NCBI GenBank assembly: GCA_018398765.1
Contig: JAHBMJ010002919.1
Span: 25,001 to 73,992, forward strand
Direction: 5' to 3'
Length of the DNA: 48,992 bases
Source: Chromera velia
Lineage: Eukaryota > Sar > Chromeraceae
The position numbers and the translations under genes are program-made. Numbering within the stretch: position 1 is the first letter of the stretch; each line of letters starts with the position of its first letter. Below are positions 1-11,989 of this stretch, piece after piece. The notes under the pieces were generated by a model. That model made no database searches. It worked only from the letters and a program-made list of their open reading frames with translations, and was not told the DNA's origin.

Positions 1-416
1 GAATTCGCTATCTTGTTTGTTCCGTTTATTTTTTAAATTAACATGCGCCGTGAGCAATGGGATGCTTTTGGCCTGACCTTTTATTTGTTTGTATCGACTC
101 AATTATAACATGCTTTTTGTCCTGTAGCATAGCTCAGTACTCTTCACTTTTTTCGGTTCTCGGACACTCGATTCTCTTTTCTGTTTCCTGCAGCCACGCC
201 TTCTTCCTTCTGTGATGCTTCCATCCCCCACTGCTTCTCCCATCACACCCGCCTTCTCGTGTTTGCATCTAGACGTCCCTCCTTTTTGTTGACTATTTCG
301 TCTCCTGCTTTCACCTACCTTTCCTTTGTTTCTTGGACTATCTGTCCATTGTACCCTCTGAAAAACTCCACTTTTCATGTCCCCTTCTTTGTCTTTGTAC
401 TTGCGTTCGTCTGCAG

Positions 417-1364
417 AGCTCCTCTGTGTGGCTGTTCGACTTCTTTTACACGGTCTTCCTGTTCTTTGCCACCGCCGAGTCAGCCTGGACAGTGGCGTCG
501 TTCGGCGTTCCTGCCTGGCTCTGGAGGGTCAGGGCGGTGCAGCTGGGAACAGAGCTCGAGAACTATGGATCTGTCATGTGCAGGTAGGCTCAAGGCACTG
601 AGTGCTCCAAGGAGCGAGGAACATTTCATCCGTGTACTACGGAAACCCTCCGCAAGTGGTGAGGAGAAGAGATGAGAAAGAGAAGGCACTTTCACCCTGA
701 GCTTCACCTCCTGTATCCTTTTCTCGGCCGCTGTGTCCTCTTTCCTCATCACACTTCGTGCGGTAGCAATAAAGCCTTTTGATTACCTTCACATGGAAGA
801 AAATGAGCCTTCAGGCATGCAACAACCTGAAGCTGTCTGAACAGTCAGGAGGACCGATTGCAGCTTGATCGGCTACATAGGCACTGAAGTGGATCGGCAA
901 ATCACTGAAGGCGCTCAAGAAGACCTATTTGTCCATCATGTGATTCGCACCTTTCTGTCTTCATTATCACTTTTCTCCACATGGTTTGTACAATTTGTTG
1001 CAGAATTAGCGGGAGCATTGTGTTTGTTCTCCTCTTCGTGCTCTTCCAAGTGGCCCTCCTGCTAACGCTGCAACACTGTGCCGATTTCCTCGGCGCCCTG
1101 AGGGCAAAGCTTCACTTGGACGCACGCAAAGAGGACCTGAACTACCCTCTCTCTGCCGAGAGCGTCTACCTTGCGCACGGACACTCAAGACGAAATCTGA
1201 TGGCAGCCCGCACACTCTCTCGTCTGAATCTTGCAGCAACCAGACTACAGGACCAGGCGGATGGAAAGAGGCTGACGGACTCGGAGGAAGAGAAACAACT
1301 GGAGAGGGAGGAGCCTCCTGCGTTCTTTGCAGAAAACGGCACAGCGGCCCCTCCAGAATACTGA
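417..1364 (+). CDS. 3' end of a hypothetical membrane protein (two exons)
   Basis: Two exons join in phase: 417-583 and 1004-1364, with a 420-bp GT-AG intron. The first follows a pyrimidine tract ending in CTGCAG. The second follows TTTGTTGCAG, and the split codon restores Arg. The joined tail of about 175 residues has two strongly hydrophobic stretches (WLFDFFYTVFLFFATAESAW, then IVFVLLFVLFQVALLL), each long enough for a membrane helix. A hydrophilic, Glu-rich C-terminus ends in TGA at 1362-1364. No start codon is evident here, so the 5' exons probably lie left of the window. I do not recognise the family. The function is unknown and only a membrane location can be inferred. Confidence 0.55.
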
Positions 1365-2881
1365 TTGAGCCACACGCCTGTCATCTGACCGTCCGCCAAA
1401 CGAATTCTTTGGAAATGTAAACGAAATACAGAAGAAAGACGAGGAAAAGAAGGGAATCGCAAATGTTGTATTTCGATTTGTTTGTCGTTATTCGTTCTTC
1501 GAAACCGTTCGCACTTGCATTTAGCTCTGGCCTTTTCCGAGGGAAAATGGGGAAGAAAAAAAGCAACAAAGGAGGGAAGGAAAGGAGGAGTGGAAAAAAG
1601 GAAATTGGAAGGAGTTTATGGAATACAAAAAAGAAGAAAAGCAAAGAATCACACAAGCCCGACAAATGCGTGATGGAAGAACAGCAAAGGGAAAGCGAAA
1701 GGATGCAAGCAGCAGACTCTTCTATAAGAAGCAAACGAGGAAGCGAGAAAAGAGAGAATCAAAGCAGCCATCAAGATACGCGACAAACAACATCACCGTC
1801 AAAGGAAGCTTGTATGACAAATTCCCCTTACAGCGGCATTTCATCCACTTCTTCCTGAATAACGGAGTCACTTTGGGAGGCTCTTTTGCACACTGACACC
1901 CCTCAACGCAACTGCAAAAAGGCGTCAATTCTTTACTCATGAGGAGAGAGAAAGCACAGAGAAGCAAATGGAGAGACATGAGATAAGCACCTCGGAGCCA
2001 CGGTCAGACTCTACACTCACATACACAAACAGACGACCATGAGTTCTGCGCATAACGAGACACCCCGGCCCTCTTTCAGTACCCAAAAGCAGCGTTCTGC
2101 TATTCTGCAGACTGTCACAACTCTTGGGTACTCTCTTAATCCAAAAAAATCGTTTCAACTGATTGAATACATTCCAATCCACATCCGCACTAGCATCCGC
2201 AGTGACGGCCCTTACCTATCCACCCAATGGAAAAACACAAAAGCAAGGTGGGGCGACGAATCTGTTAACGCATGTTTTCATCCACTTGATCCACTTTGTA
2301 TTCAACGGTGATGGAACGTTCCAGATACAGTCCACATGAAGAAAAAAAACTTTGGAAAAACTGATATACATTTCTGTGAATACGGAATTTTTGTGTACAT
2401 CAAGGTGTACTAGTACATTATACTATATATATATCGACTAATATCGACTCATCCTCCTCCTCCTCATCATCATCATCCTCATCATTATCATTATTATTAT
2501 TGATCGGTCTATAGGCCATCATCCATCATCATCATCATACGCTATCGCTACCGGTCCATAAGTAAGTATTATATCTTTTTCACAAGCCATTTAAATATAT
2601 GTTTAAATAATTAAATTTAATTGAATTATTTATTGACTTTAAATTAAATTGAATTTAAGTTAATTTGAATTAAAGCTAGAATTAGAGCTAGAATTAGAAA
2701 AGCTTTTAATATTGAAATTTATGAGAATAGTGATTATGATGATCGATATTAGGATCGATATAGTGAGACAAACTATCACTGAATTAGGCTTTTACAACGT
2801 GTACTATAACAACAAGTCTAGAGTATGTAAAACCATGAGCAATGAAGAACGTTTATTTAAATTTCTGACTCTTAATTAAGC
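1365..2881. other. Intergenic, no supported gene
   Basis: From 1450 to 1900 the + strand is open but purine-rich and Lys/Arg/Ser-biased, without family resemblance, so I do not call it a gene. From 2340 the DNA becomes AT-rich. A short TCC/ATC microsatellite lies at about 2450-2545. No RNA gene is visible. Confidence 0.5.
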
Positions 2882-2889
2882 CTGAGGCT
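2882..2889 (+). repeat. Left target-site duplication of hAT-like copy 1
   Basis: The octamer CTGAGGCT lies directly outside the left inverted end of the element and is repeated exactly at 5151-5158. Confidence 0.85.
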
Positions 2890-5150
2890 TAAGGCTGAGA
2901 AAAGGTGCATAAGGTGCTGGTGCTGGTGCAAAAACAAGTTTGCATCTTAAATCAGGTGTAAAACAGGTGCAAAATAAGGTGCACCGTTTACCATATGACA
3001 ACTAGGTTTCTAGGGTTGATTTCTAGTGTTTCTAACGGCCAAAAGGCGCCTCAATCAAGGCCTAAAAGCTTTTTACGATATAGATTTGCTACATTGATTT
3101 TTACTGTGCGAAACAACTTAAAATGTTACTAGAAATATCAGTGAAAAGGCGATAAAAAACAAAAATAAAAAATATGATAATTAAAGACTATATGTCTCTG
3201 ACTGTCTCATGACTTCGGTCTCTTTCTGGGTTTCTTTTCTCAATTTAAACAACGTTTTTCACCTATCTAATGTTTGAATATGTTTGGCGCCGGTTGCGTG
3301 CTACACTGTAGTCCAGTTTTGTCCCTATACGGTCTATAAAACCTTGAAACTGTATGATGCCCCTTTGGAGCAAACTCATGAAGAAAGCAACCACAAATGG
3401 TGCATTTTCATGAAAAAGAAAAAGAAGAAAGAATGAAACAAAAGAAGGCTTTTTTTAATTTACATTTTTTCTCTGAGCAAAGGTAAGTGAGGATAAGTGA
3501 GGGCCTGATTTTAAGGTTCAGAGCCTAGCCCCGTCATACCTACTAGCTCTTTTCTTCACTCACCCCCTAGCTCACCCCCCCTGGCCATACAAAATGACAA
3601 CGGAGGACAAAAAAGAGGCCGGGAAGAAGAGAAAGAAGAAGAGGAAAAAGAAAAGGAGAGAGCAGGCTCCTTGCAGACTTTCTCTCACTCGAAGTCCGAC
3701 TTGAAAGTCGACCTCAGTATGTCGTCTTTCTTCCCTAGAAACTCCTCTGGTTTGATGCGGGCTGGTTGAGGCGGAGGGGAGGCTTTGGCTTTGGCTTTTG
3801 ATGTGGGTTTGGCTTTGAAGAATGACAAAAATACGGACAGAGTCAGACAGGTGCGATTCCTAACCCCAGACCCTCTTCTTTTGACTGACCCGGCTTAATT
3901 CATGATGTCCATCCAGACTAGTTTGTCTTTCCATACCCTCCTGAGCCACCTGCAAGGATCTACGCAGCTAGTACAAGTAGTTTTTCCATCTTCAGATCCA
4001 AAAGAAGACTCTCCCTACTCTTCAACAACTCCTCTTTTATTTGTTGGTATTTGTTTGAAGCCGTCTATCTGGACAGGGCCCCAGTTTGTGAAATTGAAAA
4101 ATGATTAACTGCAGTGACCGGTATACAGGACCAGTATGACTGACGACTCGCGAACGAAGGGGTGAACGCCCCTAGGAAAGCTGTAATTCCATCTACAGAT
4201 AGACTTCAAACCCTCTGGAAGTACCAAACGCAACAAGAAGCCGTGGCATGACAGAAAGTCAGATACAGATCTGTATGTGAGCATGCAAACTTGACAAAAC
4301 TTGACGAGCCATCAGCAGACGGAAGTGACGAATGGTTCCACTCTCTAAGGCAAAGCAGCAAATCGAATGATCAAACCAATTGTACTCTTACTGACCAAGA
4401 TAGATCGAGCCCGCCAATCATAAAGAACACCCGGCACCAGGTTTCAAAAGTTTTTACCTACAATCGAGAGAGAGAGTGTCAACGTACCTTCCCATGTGTG
4501 TGCCGTTTCTGCTTCTCTTCATCATATAAAAAAGAATCTGCGTGGAACACTGCATTGGCATTCATCCTCGGATTGCTAATAAAGGTTGACGAAGCTGTTT
4601 TCCTCCCGGCACACCGTTTGGCATTGTGGCATTGCTATGCAAACAGACTCAGTCTGCTTACTCAGCTTTTTGACTCAAACCTGTTGTTCTGGTCCTTTTA
4701 CCCTCGTCCGCTCTGCGTTGCTATATGTGTACATGCAGTCGTTTCTGTTGTATAAGGTAGCCCATAAAACAGTTCTCATGCTGCAAAGAGAAGAGGTACT
4801 CATGCTCCAATGGACCTAATTGATTTCATGCAGCGCATGCATTATCAAACGTGGCACTGCGTTCAGTGACCTCTGTATGTAGCCGATTTTAAATTTATCT
4901 CAAAAATCGGCTGCATATGATTGGATTTGTTCCACGCACCACGGCCCAGCAACACGCGCGTTTAGGGCCATGGGGAGCCGCAAAGGTGGGGCCGCAGCGC
5001 GTTGCATAGCCATGACGCTGACACTTTTCAACCAATTCCATTCAATCAGGTGCAAAACAGGTGCATCAGGTGCATCTGGTGCAAAACAGGTGTATCTGGT
5101 GCAACTTCTTGGTTTGCACCTTTTCTGAGGTGCACCTTTTCCAAGCCTTA
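2890..5150 (+). mobile_element. hAT-like non-autonomous DNA transposon, copy 1 (2261 bp)
   Basis: The ends form imperfect inverted repeats: TAAGGCTGAGAAAAGGTGCA at the left, and a right end whose reverse complement reads TAAGGCTTGGAAAAGGTGCA. An exact 8-bp duplication flanks the element. Subterminal regions carry many copies of GGTGCA and GGTGCAAAACAGGTGCA-like motifs, typical of transposase-binding repeats. Eight-bp duplications and subterminal repeats are known for the hAT superfamily, so that assignment is an inference. The interior holds open stretches at 3902-4108 and 4291-4755 but no transposase that I recognise. They are compared with copy 2 below and behave as non-coding. A second copy lies inverted at 11990-14263. 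Confidence 0.85.
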
Positions 5151-5158
5151 CTGAGGCT
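5151..5158 (+). repeat. Right target-site duplication of hAT-like copy 1
   Basis: CTGAGGCT directly after the element end is identical to the octamer at 2882-2889. Confidence 0.85.
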
Positions 5159-5473
5159 GGTTTTAATAATTAGTCACTAGTATAGTAGTAGATTTTAATT
5201 TGAAATTCTAAAGCCAACGTCTGTAGCAACGTCCTATAGGCAACGTTTTAGTATAGGTCTGACCTAGAGTCTGACTGATTACATATGAGCCATGACATGG
5301 TTACATCATTTTATAAAGTGGCTTAAACTAAAAAAGAAATTCAAAGTTGTTGCTTCACTTGTTAGTCGTGACAACTCATTAAACTCAACGATTCAAGGAG
5401 GTGGGTAACGAGGCATTTAAATCTTTTCGTTTGAAACTGGTCTGCTTGGCTTCGTTTCAGGCCACCTTCTCAT
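5159..5473. other. Intergenic, 3' flank of the PA14 gene
   Basis: AT-rich spacer between the transposon and the stop codon of the minus-strand PA14 gene. I see no gene or repeat in it. Confidence 0.4.
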
Positions 5474-7908
5474 TCAGAGAGGGCCGCTTGCCTCCAAGGC
5501 TTGGAGCATGGTCCTTGAGTACTCCTTTCCGCCCGAAGAAAAGCCTAGACGGGGTCTGTCACCGGTGGCTTTGACGGTACCAGCGATGGAATACAGCTTG
5601 TTGCAGCGGGCCTGTAGGTCTTCGAGCAGCGGCTGGCCGTTCACCTGGAGGTTCATCATGCGAGTCTCGTCTTCTCCATGGGAGCAAGGGAAGCCCGCAA
5701 GCGCCGTAACGTGGAAAGAGCCCTCAGAGGGCACAGCCATGTGAAAGCTATTGCCTCTCTGCATCTCGATTCCGAAGAGGGAATGGTCCTGGGCAGCCAT
5801 GTTCAGATCATTCCACGCTGCAGAGAGGCAATCAATCGACAAAGGAAGATGCCGCTTTGAAAGCTTCCTTTGTCGCCTGAGACAGACGGGAACAGACTCA
5901 GTCACTGACGCTCGGTGACAAGAAGAGAGCTCTCAACGGGGTGCTCCCATCCAAAGGAGCGCTCATCGTCGAAGGAAAGGCCTGCAGTGAATGAGAACAG
6001 AGAAGAGAAGAGAAGTCTTGGGCGTGCAGTCAGTTCCAGCTGATCATTGAAGGCACGGTGCAATTTGTAGACGTCTACCGGCATGAAGGCACGGGCGCCC
6101 AGCTCTGACCGGCATCGACAGCGGTAGAGATCGAGCTGTTCAACGGGGCAAAGGCTACTGCGGTGTCGAAGGAAACGACTTTCTTGGTTCCGTCATCAGT
6201 CTGAGCCTCTTGAAGGCTCCGGGCGACTCTGATGTTGTTGCTCTCTTGAATGAAGCCGAGCGAGCCGCCCTCGGGAATCGTCGTATAGAAGTACTCGGGA
6301 GGGATGACAGTCTTCTCCTGCAGTGATCAATGAAGAAACGGGTTGGGGGCCGGGAACAACGTGTTGGCCGGGGGCTGCAGTCTTCGGCAAGCAATCACTT
6401 ACGATGTCTTCGGAGCTCCAGTAGAGGCGGAAGTAGGCGTGATCGCTGTCGTAGAAGGAGAGGTGGTTGGTGTGGAATGCTTCAAGGCGGAAGGGGTAGA
6501 ACTTCCCTGAGACCATGCTGAAGCTTCCAGATGCAGTAGGGGCCGATGTTTCGGTCGGGGCGGACATCTTGATCGGCTTCTCGCCTTCTGCCTCAGCCTC
6601 AGAGCCAGCTGGCATGTTGACGTGAAGCACGGGCTTGTGGCTGCAATTCATAATTTCGGAGGCAACGGCATTCTCTTCTCAGCGTATGTCCGCGGACACA
6701 GAGGGCAACCAGAGCATCTACCCCACCCGACAAAGAGGCGAGCACCTCCACTAGTCTCAACGTCGAAGTGGAAGAGTCCCGACACAGGGGCCTTGATAAA
6801 GCCATCATAACGCACAGAGTACTGGGCATGGTTGACTCCCTCGACCGGATCCTGTGCGTTGAGATCGAGATTGACGTTCAGGTCGTTCTTCTCGACCCCC
6901 GTCCCTTCAAACGAGGCGGTGTCGTAATACTTGGCGAGGAGACCGGTGGCAATGGCCTCGTCTTTATAGCCGCTGAGGTTGGAGCAATTCTCGGCATCTG
7001 CGGCCCCAGTGGTCTTTGCCGCGGAGATCTGACCCTCCACAGCGGAGGTCTCGTCCTTGATTTTCTCAATCTTGACGCCGAGCTTGGTGATCTGATTGAG
7101 ACTCCGGCTTGCCGTGGTCACGAGCTCTTCGATCTGGCGGAGTGCGCAAAGCATATCATTTCATCAGAGAACTTCAATCCTACCAACGTGCTTGATGAAG
7201 CTGAGAGAGTGACTTGCCTACCTTTCGAATCTGCTCTCCGACGGCTTCGTGCTCCTTTCCACAAACGCGCTCGAAAATCTTCTTCTCGGATTCAAGTCGG
7301 TCGCTCTCCAAATTCAGCTTGGCGATGAGCTTCTTCACGACCTCAGCCTTCTCAATGAAAGCCTCACGAGTCCTTCTTCTCACGGCATCGTAGTCGATCA
7401 CAGGGGTGCAGTAGTTCCAGTCCTGCGCACCCTTGCCCTGCAGCTGGGCCTCGAGCCAGCACCACTCCCTTCCTGAGCTTCCGTCGGGCGCAGCAGCCGT
7501 GGTGCAGTCCGTGTAGATCTGAAAAGAGCAGCACCGCATCGTTTGATCGCCTTCAAACTTGCCCACCGGGAAAAGGTGGAAAGGTATTTATAGGGCCCAA
7601 AAGAAGGTCTCTCACCTGTCCATCTTGAACGAAGGCAGCGGCACAAAGCTGTCCAGTGATGGTCCGACGGTGCTGGGTGCCTGCAGTGAAGGAGCCGTCA
7701 ACCGTCAACGAATTTCTGCTTTCCCGAAAAGATCTGAGAAGAAAACATCGAACAAAGGTAGGCAGAACTGACGGTAGGCAGTCAGCGCCTTCAGCTGCTC
7801 TGTGTCGGTGGTTCCTCCAATGTCACCGTCGCCAGGAGCTTTCGCCAGCAGCCCCGCTTTGTTAGCCGCGGCAAGCCCAAAGAAAGCGACCCCGAACAAG
7901 ACCCTCAT
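5474..7908 (-). CDS. Secreted FN2-like / coiled-coil / PA14 / malectin-like protein
   Basis: Eight exons join in phase on the minus strand: 7769-7908, 7616-7733 (or to 7715), 7222-7518, 6727-7133, 6403-6640, 6110-6317, 5906-5981 (or from 5910) and 5474-5876 (or to 5817). They give about 605-630 residues. Domain order: signal peptide (MRVLFGVAFFGLAAA); an FN2-like module (residues about 73-125) with C...YTDC...WCWLE...WNYC; a charged coiled coil (about 135-230); a PA14 domain (about 250-420) with GLLAKYYD, VRYDGFIKAPVSGLFHF, RLFVGG, FRLYW and a closing VIPPEYFYT; then a beta-rich tail with SFGWEHP, FHMAVPSEGSFHVTALAG and LQVNG, resembling malectin-like carbohydrate-binding folds. PA14 and malectin-like domains usually bind glycans, so a secreted or surface glycan-binding role is inferred. 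The architecture recalls apicomplexan FNPA-type proteins. The least certain junctions are introns 1 and 7. The start is the only ATG that gives a signal peptide. Confidence 0.75.
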
Positions 7909-8754
7909 CGTTGAAGAGATTCTCCGGCAAAGAACAGATTCTGCTGTAAACTTTCAGTCTTTGCCGCACCCTTCTAGACGGCTTGCACTGATCGAGGAAT
8001 TCGGCAGCAACGAAACTCACGCAGATGCAAGGGTAGTGTATTTCATCTGTGTGAATTTTTTAGTAATATCTGCATTTTTCGCCCGGCCGATTCACGTACG
8101 TATTATCGTTGCTCTGTATATCTAGCATGAATAATTCTATTATTTAATATCGATAGAACTGTTTCCGGTTTTCTGTACTGCAGGTGCAATCTGATAGCCC
8201 CCGTGGTCGTTTCTGCTGAAAGTGTATTATTAATACCATCAAGACCTATATGAGCGACTAGCTGCTGCAACATTGAAGAATGACACTGTGACGCGCAGTC
8301 TGATCGATCGAACGGGAAAAACCGCTTCTTCCGGTATGTGCACAAATGTGCATGCAGGTGTTGCAAGGTTGTTGCACTGTTGTTGCACTATATATTAAAA
8401 GAGCTTTGTTGCGTACGTGATTCAGCAGGGTGAAGGATGCATGTTTCGCGACAAACGTTTGTCGCGGTTGCATGTGCGGTTTTCGTTCATGTTGCATATA
8501 GGCACACCTTCGCGCTGGCGTGCGTCACGACGCGTCACGCAGAGCTCGGAGACGTCGATCTCAAACTGAGTGTCAGACACAGACAGAGAAGATTCTATCA
8601 GATTTTGCACCTCAGCGATCCTCAGCTTTGCTTGGCCAGCGGCCGTCCAGTATTGTATCTGACTAGGCTTCGTGAGCATACCTATAGTCGTACACAGACA
8701 GGGGGGCCCTTGTTGTTGAGACAGAGATAAAAAACTCGGAATCAAGGAAGCATC
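7909..8754. other. Divergent intergenic region between PA14 and SDR genes
   Basis: The PA14 gene reads left and the SDR gene reads right from this 846-bp spacer, so both promoters should lie here. A TATATATTAAAAG tract at about 8390-8402 follows a TTGTTGCAC repeat and sits about 350 bases before the SDR start. Its role as a TATA element is only possible. No gene or RNA is recognised. Confidence 0.4.
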
Positions 8755-11700
8755 ATGTCGTATGGTCTCACTTCTGGTCTTGATTGGCGGTCACTTTTCC
8801 TGTTTTGGAGTGGTGTCTGTCTATGGATGCTCTTCGGTTTATGGGCCTTGACTTCAGTCGTTCAGCTGGTGGTAGGATCTGTCTTGCTTCATTCGAAGAA
8901 CCGAAAGAACATCCGGAAAAGCGTCTTGGTAACCGGCTGTGATCATGGTCTCGGAGCTCGGATCGCTCATGTACTTTCATCCCGCGGGGTACGGGTGTTT
9001 GCTGGTTGTTTGAGCGAATCAGGCTTCAATTCGCTTCAATGGTTGGAAAACCCGCTGTTGGTCCCCGTTCTTCTTGACGTGAGGAGCAAGGTGTCCATTG
9101 GACGAGCACAGCAAAGAGTGGAGGCAGCGTGCGGCAGAGACGGCTTGTGGGCAATCGTCAATAACGCCGGCATTTTGGTTGGTCTGCTTCTCAGTGAGCT
9201 TCATTGATTCGACAGTGGGGTTGTGCAGTATGCTCAAATTAGAAGTTCCAGCAGTTTTATTTACAATAGGACAGGCTCTTCGGGTAAACGTTGTGAGAAT
9301 ACCTGTGTGCAAATGGAATACATGGTGGTGGCGAAGTGTGGAAGAATTTTGGTGTGAAGCGAGGCAACAAACCCGGATTACCGGAGTTCTCTTGTTTGAC
9401 GTGATCTCCAAATCTCCCACTCTTGTTTTTCTGCAGCGGAATGGCCACTTTGAAGTGGTTCCTGACGAAGAACTCATAACCCAGACAGACGTGAACGTCG
9501 CTGGGCACTCCCGAGTCATCCGGGTCAGTAGGATTGTCGAGAGCCAATCTCTAGTGAGACGGGGAAGAGCTGGAGGCAAAAAGTGCGATCTACTGTTCAC
9601 ATATTTGTCCTTTTCGCTCCACTGCAGGCGTTCTTGGATCTTCTGAAAGGGCGAAATGGAGGTGGACCAGGCCGTGTCATCGGGATCTCTTCTGTGTGTG
9701 GAACTCTGGCAATGCCAGGCCTCTCCGGATACTGTGCAAGTAAATTTGCACTCGAGGGGTTCTATGATGGGTTGAGGAGGGAGCTTGGAAGCGTCCATGG
9801 AATCTCTGTGATTCTCATCCAACCGGGTCAGAAACTCAGTTGATCCCTCTCCTTTCCATCGTCGAAGGCCCGGTCTTGATTTTCGCCGATGAGGTCGACC
9901 GACTTGTGATCCATTTCTGTCTCTTTGTCCCGCATTTCTGTCTCTTTATCCCGCATTCCCAAAAGGAATCAGAGAATGACAGCGATCGCCATGTTGCTTC
10001 TGCAAAAGAAGAATAGAGCCGGTCGGCGTCCACCGCCCCCACAGTCTTGCACTCTCTCCCTCCTTTCGGAAGCTGTTTGTTATTCTTTGGATTCCATTTT
10101 CTTGATGAACAAGCAGGACTGATGAAGACACCCCTGTATTCGAAATTGGGAAACATCAATGGATCTGCCAAAAAACAGGACAGTTCTGTGGGGGATCGCA
10201 GGGGGGATGATACAAGAGAATTGGTGCCTGGCGCGGAAGGCGCACGTGTCAACGAACTCCTCCGTTCTCTGGAAGACTCTGGAAAGGCCGACGTACCGCC
10301 TGCAGTTGTGCAGGTCAGTCGTGAGGGAACGGGAGATGTAGAGAGAAAAGGGGGACTCTGTTGGAAATTTCTTTTCGGAAAAGCGCGAAATGATACGTGC
10401 CGGTCGGGCGTCCTTTCCTGCAAGCAGGCAGCCCCGCAGGCCTTGGCTAGCGGCCTCCAGTTGCAAATTCCTGCACCTGTAGTCCTGTTTGGCACGCGTT
10501 TTTGCAAAATCGTTGGTACGCACTCATCTGAATTTCTTTCTGCCTCTCACGGGTTCCCATCTCTCTCTTCACTCTCCAGCGATCTGTTGAACAACTACGT
10601 TTCTGGGTTTCAACTTTCGGGTCCGACACCGGGGCAGCAGCAGAGGCGGCAGAGAATGCGGTCCTCTCTGTATGGCCTCGAAAGAGGTCAGCTGAGCTAC
10701 ACTAGGTAGGGGACTACGAATGGATCTAGCAGGGGGAATGAATTTGGAGATCCAAAATAATCACTCGGATTCCGGTACTCCATGCGATTGCGTGCGGTCG
10801 TCCTGCAAATGATGTTTTTCAGCCGAGAGTCAGCTTTTCTGAGTATCAGTGTTACCGTGTTTTCAACTTCCTTCTCCTTCCGCTTGCTTTCCCCCCTCCA
10901 AGTTGCACATCGCTGTCGTGAGTTGTCGTCAAACTTATCATCAAGCTGGTTGTTCGTGATCTCGGGAGGAAGTGTGAGTCTGTCAAGCGTCCGGTAGCTG
11001 GACAGACTCTTGGTATGAGGATGGAGGGTGAATCTTCTTGCAACCTCCATCAGTTTGTCACGATCTATGGCGTAGGAGAGAAAGAAACCGCTATCTTGAG
11101 CTGCATGCATGTTTGACTACACCCATCTTGACCCCTTTACTGTCAATCCGTCCCTGGTCTCATCGAATGCGTTTGCAGGTATCTTGTGGGACTGGATGCC
11201 TTCGCAGTCAAGACACTTACCCTCTTCCCAGCAGGTTTCGTCGATCTCGTCCTCCGCTTCGCAATGCCGACCCCGGTGGTTCCGACAATTCCACCTTCAG
11301 AGCGTTTGGCACGCGATGGAGAGGGCAGTGGTGCGCGCGTGGGTCCCCCTGAGACGCTATGGGGCCGCACAGGACATATAGAGGCAACAGCAAGCAGAGA
11401 TACACAAGCTTGCGATTCAAGTTGTGAAGAAGAGAAGGATGGATCCCTTTCTCACCCCTCACTCCCACCTTTACCCCTTCGGCCGCCCCAAGAGTCGGTA
11501 GGTGATAGCATGGTGGTCTCCAGCCACTCCCATCAGAATGACCACCCGCACACGTGCGCACATGAAGGCAGCACCCGGGCTTCCATCACGGCCGGGACGA
11601 ATTCCAAGGCTGTCGGGAAAGAGGGCAGGTCTATGATGACGTCGTTCGCCCTTTCACCAACTAGCGCAGCCCTCGGCCTACCGTCACAAAAGCAATCTGG

Positions 11701-11761
11701 TCCTGGAGGTCAGAAGCGTTCAGTCTCACCACGATTAGGGCGGCGGGACCCTGACATGTAA
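8755..11761 (+). CDS. Membrane-anchored short-chain dehydrogenase/reductase (SDR9C/retinol-dehydrogenase-like)
   Basis: Six exons join in phase: 8755-9177, 9437-9523, 9628-9826, 10117-10313, 10580-10686 and 11179-11761, giving 531 residues. An N-terminal hydrophobic segment (residues about 13-45) should anchor it in a membrane. The NAD(P)-binding motif TGCDHGLG is at 60-67, the NNAG motif at 136-139, the catalytic Ser near 192, and YCASK (Y205, K209) forms the active-site pair. The PG motif follows at about 236, and PRKRYLVGLDAF matches the family's late segment. Relatives oxidise or reduce retinoids, steroids or hydroxybutyrate, and the substrate here cannot be told. Two features are unusual: an Asp/Arg-rich insert in exon 4, and a disordered Ser/Pro/His-rich C-terminal extension of roughly 150 residues beyond the usual end. 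The intron into exon 6 is chosen because it restores the family pattern and avoids a stop. Confidence 0.82.
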
Positions 11762-11981
11762 TTCGCTTGCCCAAAAGGTTTCTTGCATCGGCATCAAATA
11801 GAGAACTGGGCGGCATCGTGAAGGAATCAGTGAAAAATACAAAGCTGGATGCAAAGCCCTCGGACTGCTTTTCAGCCTAGCCTCTATTATAGGCCCTTTG
11901 GCCCCTTTTAGCCTCCAGCCCTATTCCTAGCCCTACCTAGCCCCATTCAAGTCCCTCATAGTTGCAACCCTAGTTGCAACC
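11762..11981. other. Short spacer with CCTAG/CCCTA-type reiterations
   Basis: Short reiterations of GCCC, CCTAGCCC and GTTGCAACCCTA occur at about 11885-11982, just before the second hAT-like copy. No gene is seen. Confidence 0.35.
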
Positions 11982-11989
11982 TTATTATC
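11982..11989 (+). repeat. Left target-site duplication of hAT-like copy 2
   Basis: TTATTATC outside the left end matches CTATTATC at 14264-14271 in seven of eight positions. Confidence 0.7.

Noticed and set aside
1463-1979. Lys/Arg/Ser-rich open frames on both strands
   Set aside because: Purine-strand bias keeps these frames open. Composition is low-complexity, there are no motifs, and several frames are open at once.
4291-4755. 154-codon frame as a transposase or host gene
   Set aside because: It lies wholly inside the hAT-like element, matches no transposase motif that I know, and is frameshifted in the second copy.
9019-10507. Long minus-strand open frames (267 and 223 codons)
   Set aside because: They lie antisense to SDR exons whose family motifs and splice phases are clear. 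The antisense products show no family resemblance.
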